DNA of 64,000 nt. Origin: Eriocheir sinensis (lineage: Eukaryota > Arthropoda > Malacostraca > Decapoda > Varunidae). Made by a program: the position numbers and the translations under genes. Below the pieces are notes generated by a model. It made no database searches. It saw nothing but the letters and a program-made list of their open reading frames with translations, and was not told where the DNA came from. This document shows positions 48,036 through 60,881 of the stretch, in pieces. The stretch is from NCBI RefSeq assembly GCF_024679095.1, contig NC_066518.1:990178-1054177 (forward strand), given 5' to 3'. The first letter of the stretch is position 1. Every line of letters starts with the position of its first letter.

Positions 48036-48753
48036 CCTCATCCCAGCAGGCGGCAGTGAATTCACTAACCTACGCCTTCCCCCAGAGTCCATGGGCGCCA
48101 CAACCTTATCCGCTCCTCGCTCTGCTTATACACACGACCTGCGGCTCTGCTCCTCGCATGGAGAGCAATGATGCACTTTGGCTCATCGAGGACTCATTAT
48201 TGGGCCACCATTGATCACAGATGAGTCAACACCTGCGACCCAAGCCCGGCCGTAATGACTAGACGCGGAGGACCCGGCCGCTGGGGACGTGTGCTCTCGA
48301 GACTCAAGCCTCCTGGTATTACTCTGTGCTGTGTTGTCCGAGACTGGGTGCACGTTAATCCTGAGGGTGCGCAGTGTTATGCAAAGGAGTAAGTGAAATG
48401 GTAATTATCATGTAGAAAATATTTACCATACTATCATGTCATGTTCCTTCTTCAGTCCTTTGCTGAATGTGTGTAGCTATACTTTCCATTTATCTTCTGG
48501 AAATACTGCAAGTTCGAAAGTACCGACCGAAGACCCTTTATGGCTCCAGCGATTCATGGCTGTGACTTTGAAACAGAGTGAGTATTAATGACGCGGAAGA
48601 ATTAATCAGCTGTCTTTTGTTCGAGGAATGAGGCAATTTACATTTTTTTATATTGATTGGCACAAGAATACGAGAGTACAAGGTTAAAGTTGACGAGAAA
48701 TGATTAACTTAGAGAAAAGTAAAGGAGGTAAGGAGTTATGGTAGCGTAGCAAT

Positions 48754-48757
<4 letters not shown>

Positions 48758-48823
<66 letters not shown>
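48758..48823. repeat. (AG)n array
   Basis: Pure, 65 bp. Confidence 0.97.
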
Positions 48824-48825
<2 letters not shown>

Positions 48826-49459
48826 TGTGGGGAGAAAAGAAGAATGAATGAGAAGAAAGGAGCTTTAAAGGTGAGAGGGAACAGGAAAGAGAATGAGTTA
48901 GGTAACGTTCGAGGAAGGAAAAAGAATCTGATGGAAGAAGTAAAGGCAATGAAGAAACATCTGTGACGTAAGAGAGGAAGGAAGATGGGAAGAAACGCTA
49001 AAATATATTTCTCTTCGGTCAAAAGAACTTCGCCAACTCTTCCCTCCTTCAACAGTATATTGCCCTCTCCATCATTCCATTGTTGTTTACGGCTTTCACG
49101 TTATTTTTTATTTTATTTACCACATTTTTCATTTTCCTTTGACGTTGTTGAAACATTTACCATTTTATCCATGATGCTGATGCTGATTAGGAGACGCCAT
49201 GAGGATTAAAAACACAAAAATCAATATATATGTTTTATGGCCGGTTAGTAATTCGCAACACTCGCCTATCCTTGTAAGTCTGCCACGCGTCTCTTTCCTA
49301 CGATGCTGCTGCCTCCCTCTCCCCCCCCAGCAGCCACTCCCTGCCGCACGATCCCTTCCTCCTCTCCCTCGCTATCTCCCTCCCTCCCCACCTCTAATCT
49401 CCTCTCAACGCTTGGCTTCTCTCACCTCAGAAGCCATCCTTAGCCAGATCTTGCAAACC

Positions 49460-49605
49460 CCACTCCTCCTCCTCCTCCTCATCTTTCTCCCCCTCCTCCT
49501 CCTCCTCAACTTCGTGGTATTCCTCCTCATCCTCCTCTTCCTCAACTTTCTTTTCCTCCTCCTCCTCCTTATCCTCATCTTCCTCTTCCTCCTTCTGAAG
49601 CTAAA
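49460..49605. repeat. Degenerate (CCT)n tract
   Basis: CTCCTCCTC runs with TTC interruptions. Leu-rich or Arg-rich frames are artefacts. Confidence 0.9.
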
Positions 49606-50389
49606 CGCGACTTCCAGGTTGCACAGTGGCTCCTGAGTGCTTTTACTTGCTATCTTATAATTATGTATCACGGTATCTTATCTATCTGTCTGTATATCTA
49701 TCTGCGAACTCACTCTCTCTCCCTCTCTCCCCCCACACACGCACGCACGCACACACACATATATACATACACACATACACACATCCAGAGCACTCTACCC
49801 CCTTCGCCTTCCGCCCCTTCCCCCCTTTCTTCCTTCCCAGGCCGGTACACTACCTCCCCTCTCCTCTCTCCCTCTCCTCCCCACTCGCCCCCTTTGAGGT
49901 CATAACTACAGTCTTTATTGTGGGCGTCGGACAGTTATGAGTCGCCCGGAATGCTGAATTTTCACTCAAATTTCACGATTTTATGAGGCCATTAGCGTTC
50001 TTTAATGGGCGGGGTGAAGGAGACGGGAGGGGGAAGGATGGAAGGAGGTGAGAAGAGAGAGGAGGAGGAGGAGGAGGCAGGGAGGGAGAAGCGGAAACAG
50101 AGAGAAAGGGAGAGGAAGAGGCACGTTGAAAGCAGAGGAAAGGAAGAGCACTAGAAAAACAATGAGCGCCCCAAAAAAAGTTGAGAGAAAAACTGGACGG
50201 GGGAGGCGAACGAAATCGAGCTAGAAAAATACAGAGATAAAAAATGAACGCAAAACAAACTGCAGTAAGGAAACGGGAGAGAGCAGGAAGGAGATAGAAT
50301 TTTAGGAGAAAGGCAATGGAAGAAAAAGAAAAATAGACTAACAGCAGCATGCACCACGTAGAGGAGGGGAATAAAAATAAACGGTAAGA

Positions 50390-51065
50390 AACGGTAGTGA
50401 GAATGCGCCTTCCCCTGACCCTCTCAACCCCCAACCCACCTTCCCTGAGAGTGTGCGTTCTTGCTGCCAACACTCCCCACCTTTGCTCTTTCTCCCCTCA
50501 CCCCAACCATTCCCCACCTTCACCCCGCCACCCCCCCCTTCCATCCCTTCCTACCTTCCTTCTCCCCACCCCCAAGCCACCTTCCCTGAGTGTGCGTTCT
50601 TGCTGCCAACACTCCCCACCTTTGCTCTTTCTCCCCTCACCTCAACCATTCCCCACCTTCACCCCGTCATCCCCTTTATTCCCTCACCCCTCCCCTCCAC
50701 CCCTTCCTATACCTTCCCTTCCTCCCATCACTCCACACCCCAACTCCCTTTCCCTTCACCCCGTCATTCCCTATTCTACTCCCTCACCCCTCGCCTCCAT
50801 CACTCCCCATGTTCCCTCTCTGATCCCTCATCACTCCCCATCCTCACTACCTCTCCCATCACCCCAGCATCCCCCTCCTTCACCCCGCTATTCCCCATTC
50901 TTCTCCCTCACCCCTCGCCTCCATCGCCTTCCCTTCCTCCCATCACTCCTACCCTGGCCCATCATCACTCCCCATCCTCGCTATTCCTCCCACCCCTATC
51001 CCTCATTCTCCTCTCCGTCCGCCCCTCCCATCATCCTCCCTCACCTCTCGGCCCACTTTCCGTCC
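50390..51065 (+). repeat. C-rich degenerate tandem repeat region
   Basis: A segment of about 145 bp (GTGTGCGTTCTTGCTGCCAA and following) is duplicated at roughly 50450 and 50595. It is followed by shorter degenerate units rich in CACCCCTCGCCTCCAT and CCCCATC. Two long open frames cross it but are pure low-complexity Pro/Ser/Leu/His translations. Confidence 0.8.
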
Positions 51066-51069
51066 TCAC

Positions 51070-52040
51070 CATGCCTGGGTTAATGGCGCATAAAAATAAA
51101 CCTGAGTGGGTGATTCCAGCCAATATATGCCACCCCACTAACCTCATTACCTGGGTGACAAATAAACTCCCTGATATCGCTTTCCTACCCACTCGCACCT
51201 CAACCTCCTGCCACCCCCACCCACCCCCTGACGACCACCCTGCCTCGTGCATGCCTCTCATCCCCGAAGTAAGCGATAAATCGATAGATATGAAGAAGAA
51301 GAGGAGCGAAGTAATTTAGTCCAGAGTGCAGCCGATTTTCCATGCGCGGCACACTCGACTCATTTTTGCCGGAATCAGTGCAGAATAGTGTGGCCCCGAG
51401 TGTCCTGGAAGCCTCTGATGTCCCTTCGACGTGCTTGCAATTCGACTTCTTAACAGAGACAGACGCGGCATGAAACATTCACACGCAGCAGCAACAGCAC
51501 CATCACCATCATCATCATCACCGGCAGAAGCAGCAAGCCGAGGCAAAGGGCGGAGCATCAAAAGAAAACGCCAAAACAATTCCGAGACCAGCAATCCCCG
51601 ACACGCGAATTTTAGAAAGGCGAAAATTGTATTAACACGCTCAGCTCACTGGCCGATCAAAATGCGAAAATCTTTAATAACGGGAATTGAGCGCGCACGG
51701 TATTCTCGCCCGCCATCCGTTAAGCGCCCGCTCCTGCCACTGGGCCACAAATAAGCAAGCCGGAAATCGATGTAACCTTGAGCACTATCACCCGCAGCAG
51801 ACAGCACGGTTATGGGGACTTTGCGGCTATCTTGGGTGAGCGGAGGGCGGGGTATGCAAAGTGGTCGTGAGTCCTCTATGCAGATCGGACTTTCAAGCCT
51901 CCCTGACCTCTCTGAACCCCATGTGCACTTCACACTACTAGAATGTACTGCTTTTCCTATTATACTCACAGATCCTTTTGTCATTACCCTTGAAGATCCT
52001 ATTCATGAAACTCTACGTTCATGATTTATATATTTCATGA
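51070..52040. other. No gene recognised
   Basis: Mixed DNA between the C-rich repeat and the minisatellite. Frames at 51431-51754 plus and 51646-51984 minus overlap and lack support. Confidence 0.5.
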
Positions 52041-52045
52041 GAATC

Positions 52046-52780
52046 AACACTAGGTCTGCTGTGTGTTGCCGGGGCTGTCAGCGCTTGGTCTGCTGTGTTG
52101 CCGGGGCTGTCAACGCTTGGTCTGCTGTGTTGCCGGGGCTGTCAACACTTGGTCTGCTGTGTTGCCGGGGCTGTCAACACTTGGTCTGCTGTGTGTTGCC
52201 GGGGCTGTCAACACCTGGTCTGCGCTGTGTTGCCGGGGCTGTCAATACTTGGTCTGCGCTGTTTTGCTGTGGCTGTCAACACTTGGTCTGCTGTGTGTTG
52301 CCGGGGCTGTCAACGCTTGGTCTGCTGTGTGTTGCCGGGGCTGTCAACACTTGGTCTGCGCTGTGTTGCCGTGACTGTCAACACTCGGTCTGCTGTGTGT
52401 TGCCGGGGCCGCCTATACTTGGTCTGCGCTGTGGTGCTATGGCTGTCAACACTTACTCTGCGCTGTGTTGCCGGGGCTGTCAACACTTGTTTTACCGTGT
52501 GTTACCAGGCCGTCAGTACTTAGTCTGCTGTGTGTTGCCGGGGATGTCAACACTTGGTTTGCGCTGTGTTGCTGTGGCTGTCAACACTTACTCTGCGCTG
52601 TGTTGCCGGGGCTGTCGACACTTGTTTTGCCGTGTGTTACCAGGCCGTCAATACTTAGTCTGCTGTAAGTTGCCGGGGATGTCAACACTTGGTCTGCTGT
52701 GTTGCCAGGGATATTTAACACCTGTTCTGCCGTGTGTTACCCGCGCTGCCAACACTTGATCTGCCGTGTGTTGCGCCGCA
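52046..52780 (+). repeat. Minisatellite, about 22 copies of a 32-34 bp unit
   Basis: The unit is close to AACACTTGGTCTGCTGTGTG plus TTGCCGGGGCTGTC. Copies differ by a GTG deletion or GCG substitution. From about 52435 a higher-order block of four variants is repeated. Because 32, 33 and 34 bp units alternate, long open frames arise by chance and read as a Cys/Leu/Gly repeat; they are not treated as a gene. Confidence 0.95.
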
Positions 52781-53642
52781 GCCCCGCAAGCAGCCGCGCG
52801 TCCCCTCGTTAATGAGCCTCTGATAAAAGTTCCCTTCCGAAGTGTTGTAAATTTCCATCATGAAATTTAAGGCCGCTACAATTCTGGACGAATTTTCATC
52901 ACGAATTCCTGGGCAAAGAAGAAAATGTCTTGCACATTTACAAGTTCAGTTTTACTCACAATAAGGAAGAGTTTGCTTGCTGCTAATTAAAACTGTGATG
53001 ATGCGCGTCTACAAACTAAAATATCTTCTGTAAATGTTACCTGCATTAAATAAAATTATAAAGGAAAAAATGCTGCTGTATGTGGGTTACATTAATGGTT
53101 TTGTCTTCACCCCCTGCTGTTTAAAGTTCACCCCGAGGACGACGCGCTCCGTCCAGCTGTTAGCCTTCACTTATGTTTTTCTTCCACGAATCTTTCCAAT
53201 TACTCTTAGGTAAAGTGTGTGAGGGGAGGGGGAGGTGCGCGCATCACAAGCTAATAAAATAAATACTTGGTCATTCGCTGTATAAATGCTCGTAATTAAT
53301 GTACCTACAGTCACAAGACATTGAGAAGTGTATATTACAAAATATCTTAATACGTGTGATATTCTCCTTTATTTCTCTATAGCTGAGAAAAAAAAGTATA
53401 TAAAGTTCGCTACATTTGTTAATCAAGAGTGTTTGAACAACAAAATAAATTACACGAATCACGCCAGTTTACAGCTTTCCGGGCAAAGTATGACAACAAA
53501 AATAAATCACCGTCAATCTCGACAAACTAGAGCCAAGTTCATGCATAAATGATTTCATAATTTCACCTATTTTATAAAATTTTACAAAAAGCGCAACAAT
53601 AAAAGTTGCCACTTGAATTCAGTGAACTTTTATCATGGAGTT

Positions 53643-54060
<418 letters not shown>

Positions 54061-54694
54061 GCGACAACGACATGAAACCTCACGTGGAATGTTTTTAAAG
54101 ACTTAACAAAAAATATTCCCGTTGATGCACTTCGACAGGTTATCATAGTATATTCGCATTTAAAATATGTAACTGAAGCCTTTCAGTAATGAGCAGCGTT
54201 GTGGGTAGTTAACAAAATACATTTGTATAACGGTGTCAGGTCTGCTTCGTGGAGGGAACCGAACCAACTCCCACATATGAAAGATATCCCGAAAAAGATA
54301 TAAAGTTACCAAAACTTTACGCCCCACCATTACCACGGAGGACCCAAGCCTGCAACAGCGCCCCAAAACATGCACCACCAGCAGTACCACTACAGAAACT
54401 TTACGACGACGCCACACCAATCCCCTAAACCACACCAACACACCAACAACCACAACTCGTCCGCAAGTTCACCACAACACACCACCTTCTCCCCTGACGA
54501 TGCAGCCACAGCGCTCGCCTACACACACCACCGCTGACCATACACATCACATGCCTGCATTTACACCGCTACGCCCTCTCGTGTGAAGCTGGGGCCTCAC
54601 CCTCTGACTGGCTCCGGCTTTGATCACCTGCTGCTTCGCGGGAATCAGGCTGTAATCAACACATGCATGTCACTCACGCACATTAGCAGTACAT

Positions 54695-54831
<137 letters not shown>

Positions 54832-55252
54832 TGTGTGAGAAACATTACCACGCTCTCATTTTGGCTCGCTTCTAATCTGGGCCAATCATTATAAGGGGAG
54901 CCAAGCAGCCGGCCGTCATTCCTCAGCCTCCTCCCTCTGATGGCTCAATTATGCTGGAGGAAGAGAGACGGGCAGGCAAGAGGAATGGAGGGGAGGGGAG
55001 GAGGAAGGGAAGGAAAGGGAGGTGAAGGTTTGGGGAAGGAGAAGGCGGGAGGAGAGGGTAAAGAGAGAAGCGAGGATGGATGCAGGGAAGGAGAAAGATA
55101 TGAAGGGAAAGGAAAGAGAGAAGAGGGAAAGGGCCACGAAGAGCCTCCCTCCCACTGCCCCAAGACGCAACCTCCTCCTGCAGGGAAGAGGCATAAACAG
55201 TGCAGCTTTAGGTAAATATTTCTCACTTCGGCACAGGAGAGGTGAGAAGACG

Positions 55253-55298
<46 letters not shown>

Positions 55299-55469
55299 AC
55301 AAACAAAGAATGAGGCAGACAGACAGAGACAGATAGACATAGACAGACAGGCAGACAGACACAGACAGACAGACAGTAATTGGTGTTCGTGGAGGCAGGT
55401 GAACCTTCTCACGGCAAATTAGGAGGCGCCAAATAGTGTATAAATGCTGCTGTGTACTGACCTAATTGT

Positions 55470-55474
55470 GTGTG

Positions 55475-55544
<70 letters not shown>

Positions 55545-55585
55545 TGCGATCACGAATCCAGCATGTGCTCAGGACTGTGGTAAAT

Positions 55586-55646
<61 letters not shown>
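55470..55646. repeat. (GT)n and (AC)n arrays in inverted orientation
   Basis: GT at 55470-55542 and AC at 55587-55646, around a 45-bp centre. Confidence 0.97.
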
Positions 55647-57055
55647 TAATGATGCATATAGGTGGCACAATCAGGCTTCACACCTCCGCTAAAAACAAAA
55701 AATTCTGCACAAATAGGTTTTTCCATATTTATAAATTGCCATACAACACCGATACACAACACGTATTTTTTTCCTTTCGTGATTATAGTGCGTGCAGCTC
55801 AGTGCCGTCGCTTTGTTTTCGCTCAAATTATATAATGAACGCGGTGTTTCCTTTGCCACGGTGGAAAAAAAAATTGTTGCAATTATTTATATCGCCAAAG
55901 GTAAATTACACCTATGCAGTTGTGTTTCAATAAATAAATGTTTCAGTGCGTCCAGTCATGCGTGTGATGATTAGCAGTATTTGCAAGGCGGATGCGCGGC
56001 CTCAGCGGCGGCCACATAATCTTCCCCGGCCGGCCATCAGTGGTCAAAGATAGGTGGCAAGATAGTAGTATTAGTATTAGTATTAGTAGTAGGAAACATG
56101 GAAACAAATTATCCTAGTTTCCTTCATAGTCATCTTCAAAATTACATTCAGACTCTATGCGGCTCCTTGATCATCCTTTTTTCTTTTCTTTTTCGGGGGG
56201 GGGGCAATCGCGAATTTAAGATTTTTAAGGTAGACAGCGTCTATCTTGGTTCTTTTCTTACCTTGATTGCTTTCGGTTGATTTGACACACACATACATAT
56301 AGATAGACAGATAAAGATAGATAGATAGATAGATAGATAAAACTAATAAATTAACCGAAAGGCTGACGGATGTCAACTTTGAAATGCTTACTGGTGCGTT
56401 TACATGTATCAGTGTTATTAGAATTGCTTGTATATATCAGTTGCAAAGTAAAAATACGAATAGCAAAAATCAAAATGATATTTCCACTATTAAATGAAAA
56501 TTACCCATCGTATATTTGTACATTCAGGGCTAATATTTCCGTTGATTTAAAAACTCAGAAATTATAGTGTTAATTTTAGAACAACAAAACTTCAATAAAT
56601 GCAACGAGGTAACTAGTAAACAATGTCCAGGTTTATTAACGTGTACCTCAAAAACATGGCCGCCATAACGCTACTCTATAAAAGTGTTTTCCCTGTACTG
56701 CGAATAATATAAATTCTGGTTGTTTAACCTCATTTACTATGTGGCGCGGCTGAAAGGTGTTTTAGCGCCGCGTTACTGAACCGGTGCCTCGCCCACACGG
56801 TCAGCAGGTTGAGGAGACTGCAACGATGAGGGAAGGCTCCGACATTGCAACGATTTGGAATTTTAAAAAATATTTATGTATAAAGCTTAAAAACTTGGCA
56901 AGGGTGATGAAATTCAGTCAAAATGAACAAACAACATGAGTCTTTTTTTTCTTATACAACAATATTATAAGAGGACACCGAGTCTCGATAATTTCTTGCT
57001 ATGTAGTACAACAATGATGATACTTAGGTGAATCATTTCTAATCAGTAACATACC

Positions 57056-57122
57056 TGACATCAATGAAAACAAAGACCCTTTATGCGCTGTAGAAGCTCC
57101 TGCCCGAGGATGGAGAAGCAGT
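57056..57122 (-). CDS. Possible terminal exon of an unrecognised gene
   Basis: The upstream tract CCTTTTCGTCTTATTTCAG is a strong acceptor on the minus strand. The next bases encode ASPSSGRSFYSA and a TAA in one frame, and a GTATGT donor-like site lies 67 bp downstream. It could be the last coding exon of the gene suggested at 57.8-58.2 kb, a non-coding exon, or chance. The bestrophin start lies 10 kb further along the same strand, so a 5' non-coding exon of that gene is another option. Confidence 0.25.
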
Positions 57123-57802
57123 ACCTGAAATAAGACGAAAAGGATTGTTTAATTTACACAGGAAGTAGGTCCTGGGTGGCTCGGGGATTGCCATTTTTAG
57201 GGACAGTCGGTTAGGGAGGTGGAATACGTAAAAGTAGAGTAGAAAGAGAGGTGGAAAGAAAATTGGAAAGGAGTGGACACGCGTGAAGAATGAGACATCC
57301 AATCACATGTGAGTTGTTAGATGCATGGAACAAGACGTCAGACTCGTAGATACATAATGACAGGCAGACAAATAGATCGATAAACAGACAAAAATGGACA
57401 GACACAATAGATAGATAGACATACACAACTGAAAATAAGCGAACTGGGGGTGATCTGCAAATTAGTATAGTGTTCCGATTTACACAAATACAATAAATGG
57501 CAGGTTTCAGTTCCTCATTTCTAGCTATTTTTATTCATTGTGTAATTTGCATGTCCCGGGGTAATAAGCTCTTAATAAACACAAGCTCACGGACCAAAGA
57601 GTCGGAGAAAAGCATATCGACATCACGTTCAGCTTATCGTATGCCTTGAGCTTTTACTTTTACCTTTATTTCTATCTAGCCTTTTCATTTTCTTAAGCGA
57701 TCTTTACTGAGGGGAAAGTTACACAGATAGAAGCGATAGTCTGCTGAAGTACTTGAAGTTTAAAAATATATATATCGAAGAGAAAATTTAGGTTCCCATC
57801 AG

Positions 57803-58190
57803 TTATGTCACCAGTCGATATATTATTTCGTCAGCGTGTGTTTTACAAGAATCTTTCGCTGTCTCTAGTCGGATAATATCAAATTGTAGAACTTGAAAAT
57901 CAGAAAAAGAGCCCCGAGCCAAAGCGAAATAACACCACGGACTTTTATGTCCTTCAAAAGAAACACATGAATACTTTTTCCAAGCTGTACTTGAACCTTC
58001 AGTGAAGCTGCTACGGTAACGATGACTTCTTTGAAACAAGATAACAACTTCGCGTCCCGGAATATTTTCAGTGAATAACTGTAACGCAGCGATCGCAGAG
58101 CTCCTTGAGGACGGAGGTGCCGCCACACAAAGGACGGTGACATCACTATGCGGGCACAAGAGAGGAAAAATATTATTCGTGATACTGCGA
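57803..58190 (-). CDS. Possible coding exon of an unrecognised gene
   Basis: A minus-strand frame stays open for about 130 codons of complex, non-repetitive sequence. It begins after an acceptor-like stretch near 58186 (TTCCTCTCTTGTGCCCGCATAG). It reads DVTVLCVAAPPSSRSSAIAA early, then REVVILFQRSHRYRSSF, WKKYSCVSFEG and SPWCYFALARGSF, and stops at 57803. A donor-like GTAAAA follows the DS codons near 57838. Splicing from there to 57122 would keep an open frame ending SPSSGRSFYSA and a stop. A second frame is also open across much of the region, which weakens the case. No family was recognised, so no function is given. Confidence 0.3.
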
Positions 58191-58217
58191 CCACATATGC
58201 TTACGTGAGCCATATTA

Positions 58218-58337
<120 letters not shown>

Positions 58338-58555
58338 AAAAAGGATGTCAACCAGGAGAATTATTTTCCGAGACACAGCGCGTCCCCGTCAACCTTATTA
58401 GCCTGAGTTCACAAGGAGCGATGAAGGAGAAAGAAAACTAACGCGGGAAACAAGGGAAGGGGGGAAGAAAATAACTCTCGAAGCTTGCTGAATCGGGAAC
58501 CAGACGAAGATGAATGAAATAAAGGAGGAAAAGCGGAAGAGGAAAAGTTTTGCTT

Positions 58556-58790
58556 ACGCCTCAGTGGTGAAATGATTATGCGTGGATAACTACGAATCCG
58601 CGGACCCTGGGTTCAAATCCCGTCCCGGGCAGTCGGCGTGCAGCTCACAAAGCCGTTTATTCGCCCTTCCCCTATGGTCGATAAATGGGTACTGGGGTAA
58701 ACTGTGGTAACCCGGATGTCACACTGGCCCTGTGTCCCGAGGTAATGCGGCCTAACCACAGAGTAATATACATATATATAACTCTGTGGG
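58556..58790 (+). mobile_element. tRNA-derived SINE
   Basis: The head GCCTCAGTGGTGAAATGAT is followed by a perfect B box GGTTCAAATCC at about 58610-58620. The body has CAGTCGGCGTGCAGCTCAC and GGTCGATAAATGGGTACTG and ends near GCGGCCTAACCACAGAG. No poly-A tail is seen; a short AT run follows. Confidence 0.65.
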
Positions 58791-59398
58791 TCTAACCCAC
58801 AGCAGGCTTAAGGGCAATGCGACGGAGTTGAGCATCGCGGCAACGCGTAGCAATAGCGTATGCCCCCAAGTTTACTTGTAATTTACTTACTGGTGGGGAA
58901 AAAGCATTTTGCGAGACGAAAAAGAAGATATGTGATAAACAAAATACATAATCAAAGAAAATAGTGCTGAATGGTACAGAATGTATAATCAATTCAAATC
59001 GCATAACATTACTCTGACGGCCATGAAAATATCTATTGGATAATTTTGGACAGGAAGTAGGGAGAATATTCAAGATGTATACAGACACTCTGAGGAATAC
59101 AGAATTGTTAAGAGAACGAAAATGTGAAAAAGAAGAGTTTCTACTGGATGGTCTCCCTCGCCTTCTAGCATAATGAGGATCAAACAGCAGCCAGGTGCGC
59201 TCAGGTGAGCAGGAAATTAATTAACCAGATAATGTACTCATGATTAGTGCTCCCTTCTGACAAAGAACGACCTCCCTCTCCCTCCATGTTTCATTTCCTC
59301 CCAGACTTTCTATTTCTTTGTATTCGGGTCTTCCTCTTCTTCTTGCTCCCTCCCTTCACCTCCCTTCTTCGTCCCTCCCCAAGCCACACCCACTCTCC

Positions 59399-59480
59399 CC
59401 TTTAATCTCCTATAACGCGCGACCCACTCGTCCTCCTTTTTTAATCTCCTATAACGCGCGACCCACTCGTCCTCCTTTTT
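59399..59480. repeat. Perfect 40-bp tandem duplication
   Basis: TTTAATCTCCTATAACGCGC and the 20 bases after it occur twice in a row. No gene is attached. Confidence 0.9.
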
Positions 59481-59741
59481 CACTGCCCGACAACGTTTGA
59501 AGTAAGAAAAATAGGAAACCAAATTTGTGTTCTAAGATCAAAGTAAGTGTAAAGGCAATCATTTATTTGCAGGTCAAAAAAATACATTTCCATTTTACAG
59601 AAAGTGTGATCTTAGCGCGTCCTCTGCGGAAGGGAACGAAAAACCAGACGACCAAGGGCCTCTGAGGAACCTGTCTTAATAATAATTGGGTCGGCAGGTG
59701 TGGGGAGAGACAGATACAGAGTAGATAGATGGAACTATGGA

Positions 59742-59742
<1 letters not shown>

Positions 59743-59801
<59 letters not shown>
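59743..59801. repeat. (AC)n array at the end of the LINE fragment
   Basis: Pure, 58 bp, about 20 bp beyond the LINE stop codon in its reading direction. Confidence 0.97.
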
Positions 59802-59803
<2 letters not shown>

Positions 59804-59823
59804 AAAAAACACTAACCGGCTAA

Positions 59824-60110
59824 CTAATGGGGAGCATACGCTCGGGGTCGCGTCGCTTCACTCACTCGCCGTCCATACTCCCGGGGGTCCTCCCGAGCAA
59901 GCCCCCTTGCAGCTGATCTGTCCCTCCCAAGTCCCTCCAGGCAGGATCGGCTGACTTGCCCCAGCCATGAGTTACGAGGGCGTCCCCTTGGTCTCCACTC
60001 AGGGTTGTCTCCTACAGAAACAACCCTGTGAGCAGGATCGACCTCCAGGAGACGTGCCAGTCTTGGCCGGAATAAGGGACCAAAGTGGTGTGTTGCTCGC
60101 CGCAGCACAC
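59824..60110 (-). mobile_element. LINE ORF2 C-terminal fragment
   Basis: The minus strand encodes AHRVVSVGDNPEW, RGRPRNSWLGQV, DRSAARGLAREDPREYGRRV and SEATRPRAYAPH before a TAG stop at 59824. The GRPR-x-x-W block followed by a charged helix and a W/Y-RR-V block is characteristic of non-LTR retrotransposon ends. After the stop come GTTAGTTAGCCGGTTAGTG and then a microsatellite. The frame is intact here but the copy is clearly 5' truncated. Confidence 0.7.
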
Positions 60111-60633
60111 GACTATGGCATCGCCCAACTTCCAGGACTTCCGTCTCCCAGCCTTACAGGGACGCCACACACGGCAAACATTTGTGAGGACTAAAGTTAA
60201 GAGCGCACCAACCCGTCCTCGGGGTTTGGCACGTCCAATGGAGAGAAGGATAGATCAGGAAGAAAGAAAGAAGGATACAGCTTGAGGTTGAGTGCACTGT
60301 ATAACTCATCGAATTAGGCCTGCCCCTACCTACACAAAGAATATATAGATATATAGACCCTACGCCTGCTAAGGGGTGGTTTGCCATTGACCCTTTAGAT
60401 AAAAAGTCAGCAGGAGGCTGCCTCAGCGCTTTTATAGACCTCGAGTTAATAGAGGTGGTAGTTATTTGTTCTCGTAGCCCTGCCATGTGTTGGACAGCTC
60501 TGCGAGAGGAGGAAGTTACCGTCACTTCTGATTTACGTTATTGATTTCGGAGCTGCAACATATCAGTCTATAGTAAAATTTAGAAGGCTCCATTTTGCCG
60601 ATGAAAATATCCAGTAATCGATAAACACTAATA

Positions 60634-60881
60634 GTGTCTTCCATTTAGCGTAACCTGTTTCTGGGTCGTGATCTGTATAGTCCCTTTAAAGATAGAGTCC
60701 CGACAACCTAAGATTTAGACGCCATTATTGGTCCTGTTGTCACCACGAGAGCGTGTGATAGCGTTTGAAAAGCACGGCGAAAGCAGGCACAATAATGGCG
60801 TCCAAATCTTTGGTAGTCGGGACTCTATAAGGGACTCTACAGATCACGACCCAAAAACAGGTTACGCTAAATGGAAGACGC
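60634..60881. mobile_element. MITE-like foldback element of 248 bp
   Basis: The ends are inverted: GTGTCTTCCATTTAGCG on the left and its near-perfect complement on the right (one mismatch in the first 17). Pairing continues inward for roughly 90 bp per arm with few mismatches. Both ends are flanked by TA, consistent with a Tc1/mariner-type target duplication. There is no coding capacity. Confidence 0.8.

Larger units (their letters stand above)
46690..50380. other. Upstream region of the bestrophin gene; no other gene recognised
   Basis: No TATA box or CpG-rich promoter is obvious in the first 500 bp upstream of the bestrophin start. Minus-strand sequence at 47.7-48.0 kb stays open but resembles nothing known to me. 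Confidence 0.5.

Noticed and set aside
50453..51319. Plus-strand Pro/Ser-rich frame of 288 codons
   Set aside because: A degenerate C-rich tandem repeat that is open in two frames at once; no start or splice support.
52037..52759. Cys/Leu/Gly repeat protein of 240 codons
   Set aside because: It is the minisatellite read in one frame. Other frames are also open and unit lengths of 32-34 bp break any fixed protein repeat.
57865..58194. Alternative frame over the possible gene at 57-58 kb
   Set aside because: It contains a hydrophobic stretch but gives no better support than the competing frame; only one of the two could be real.
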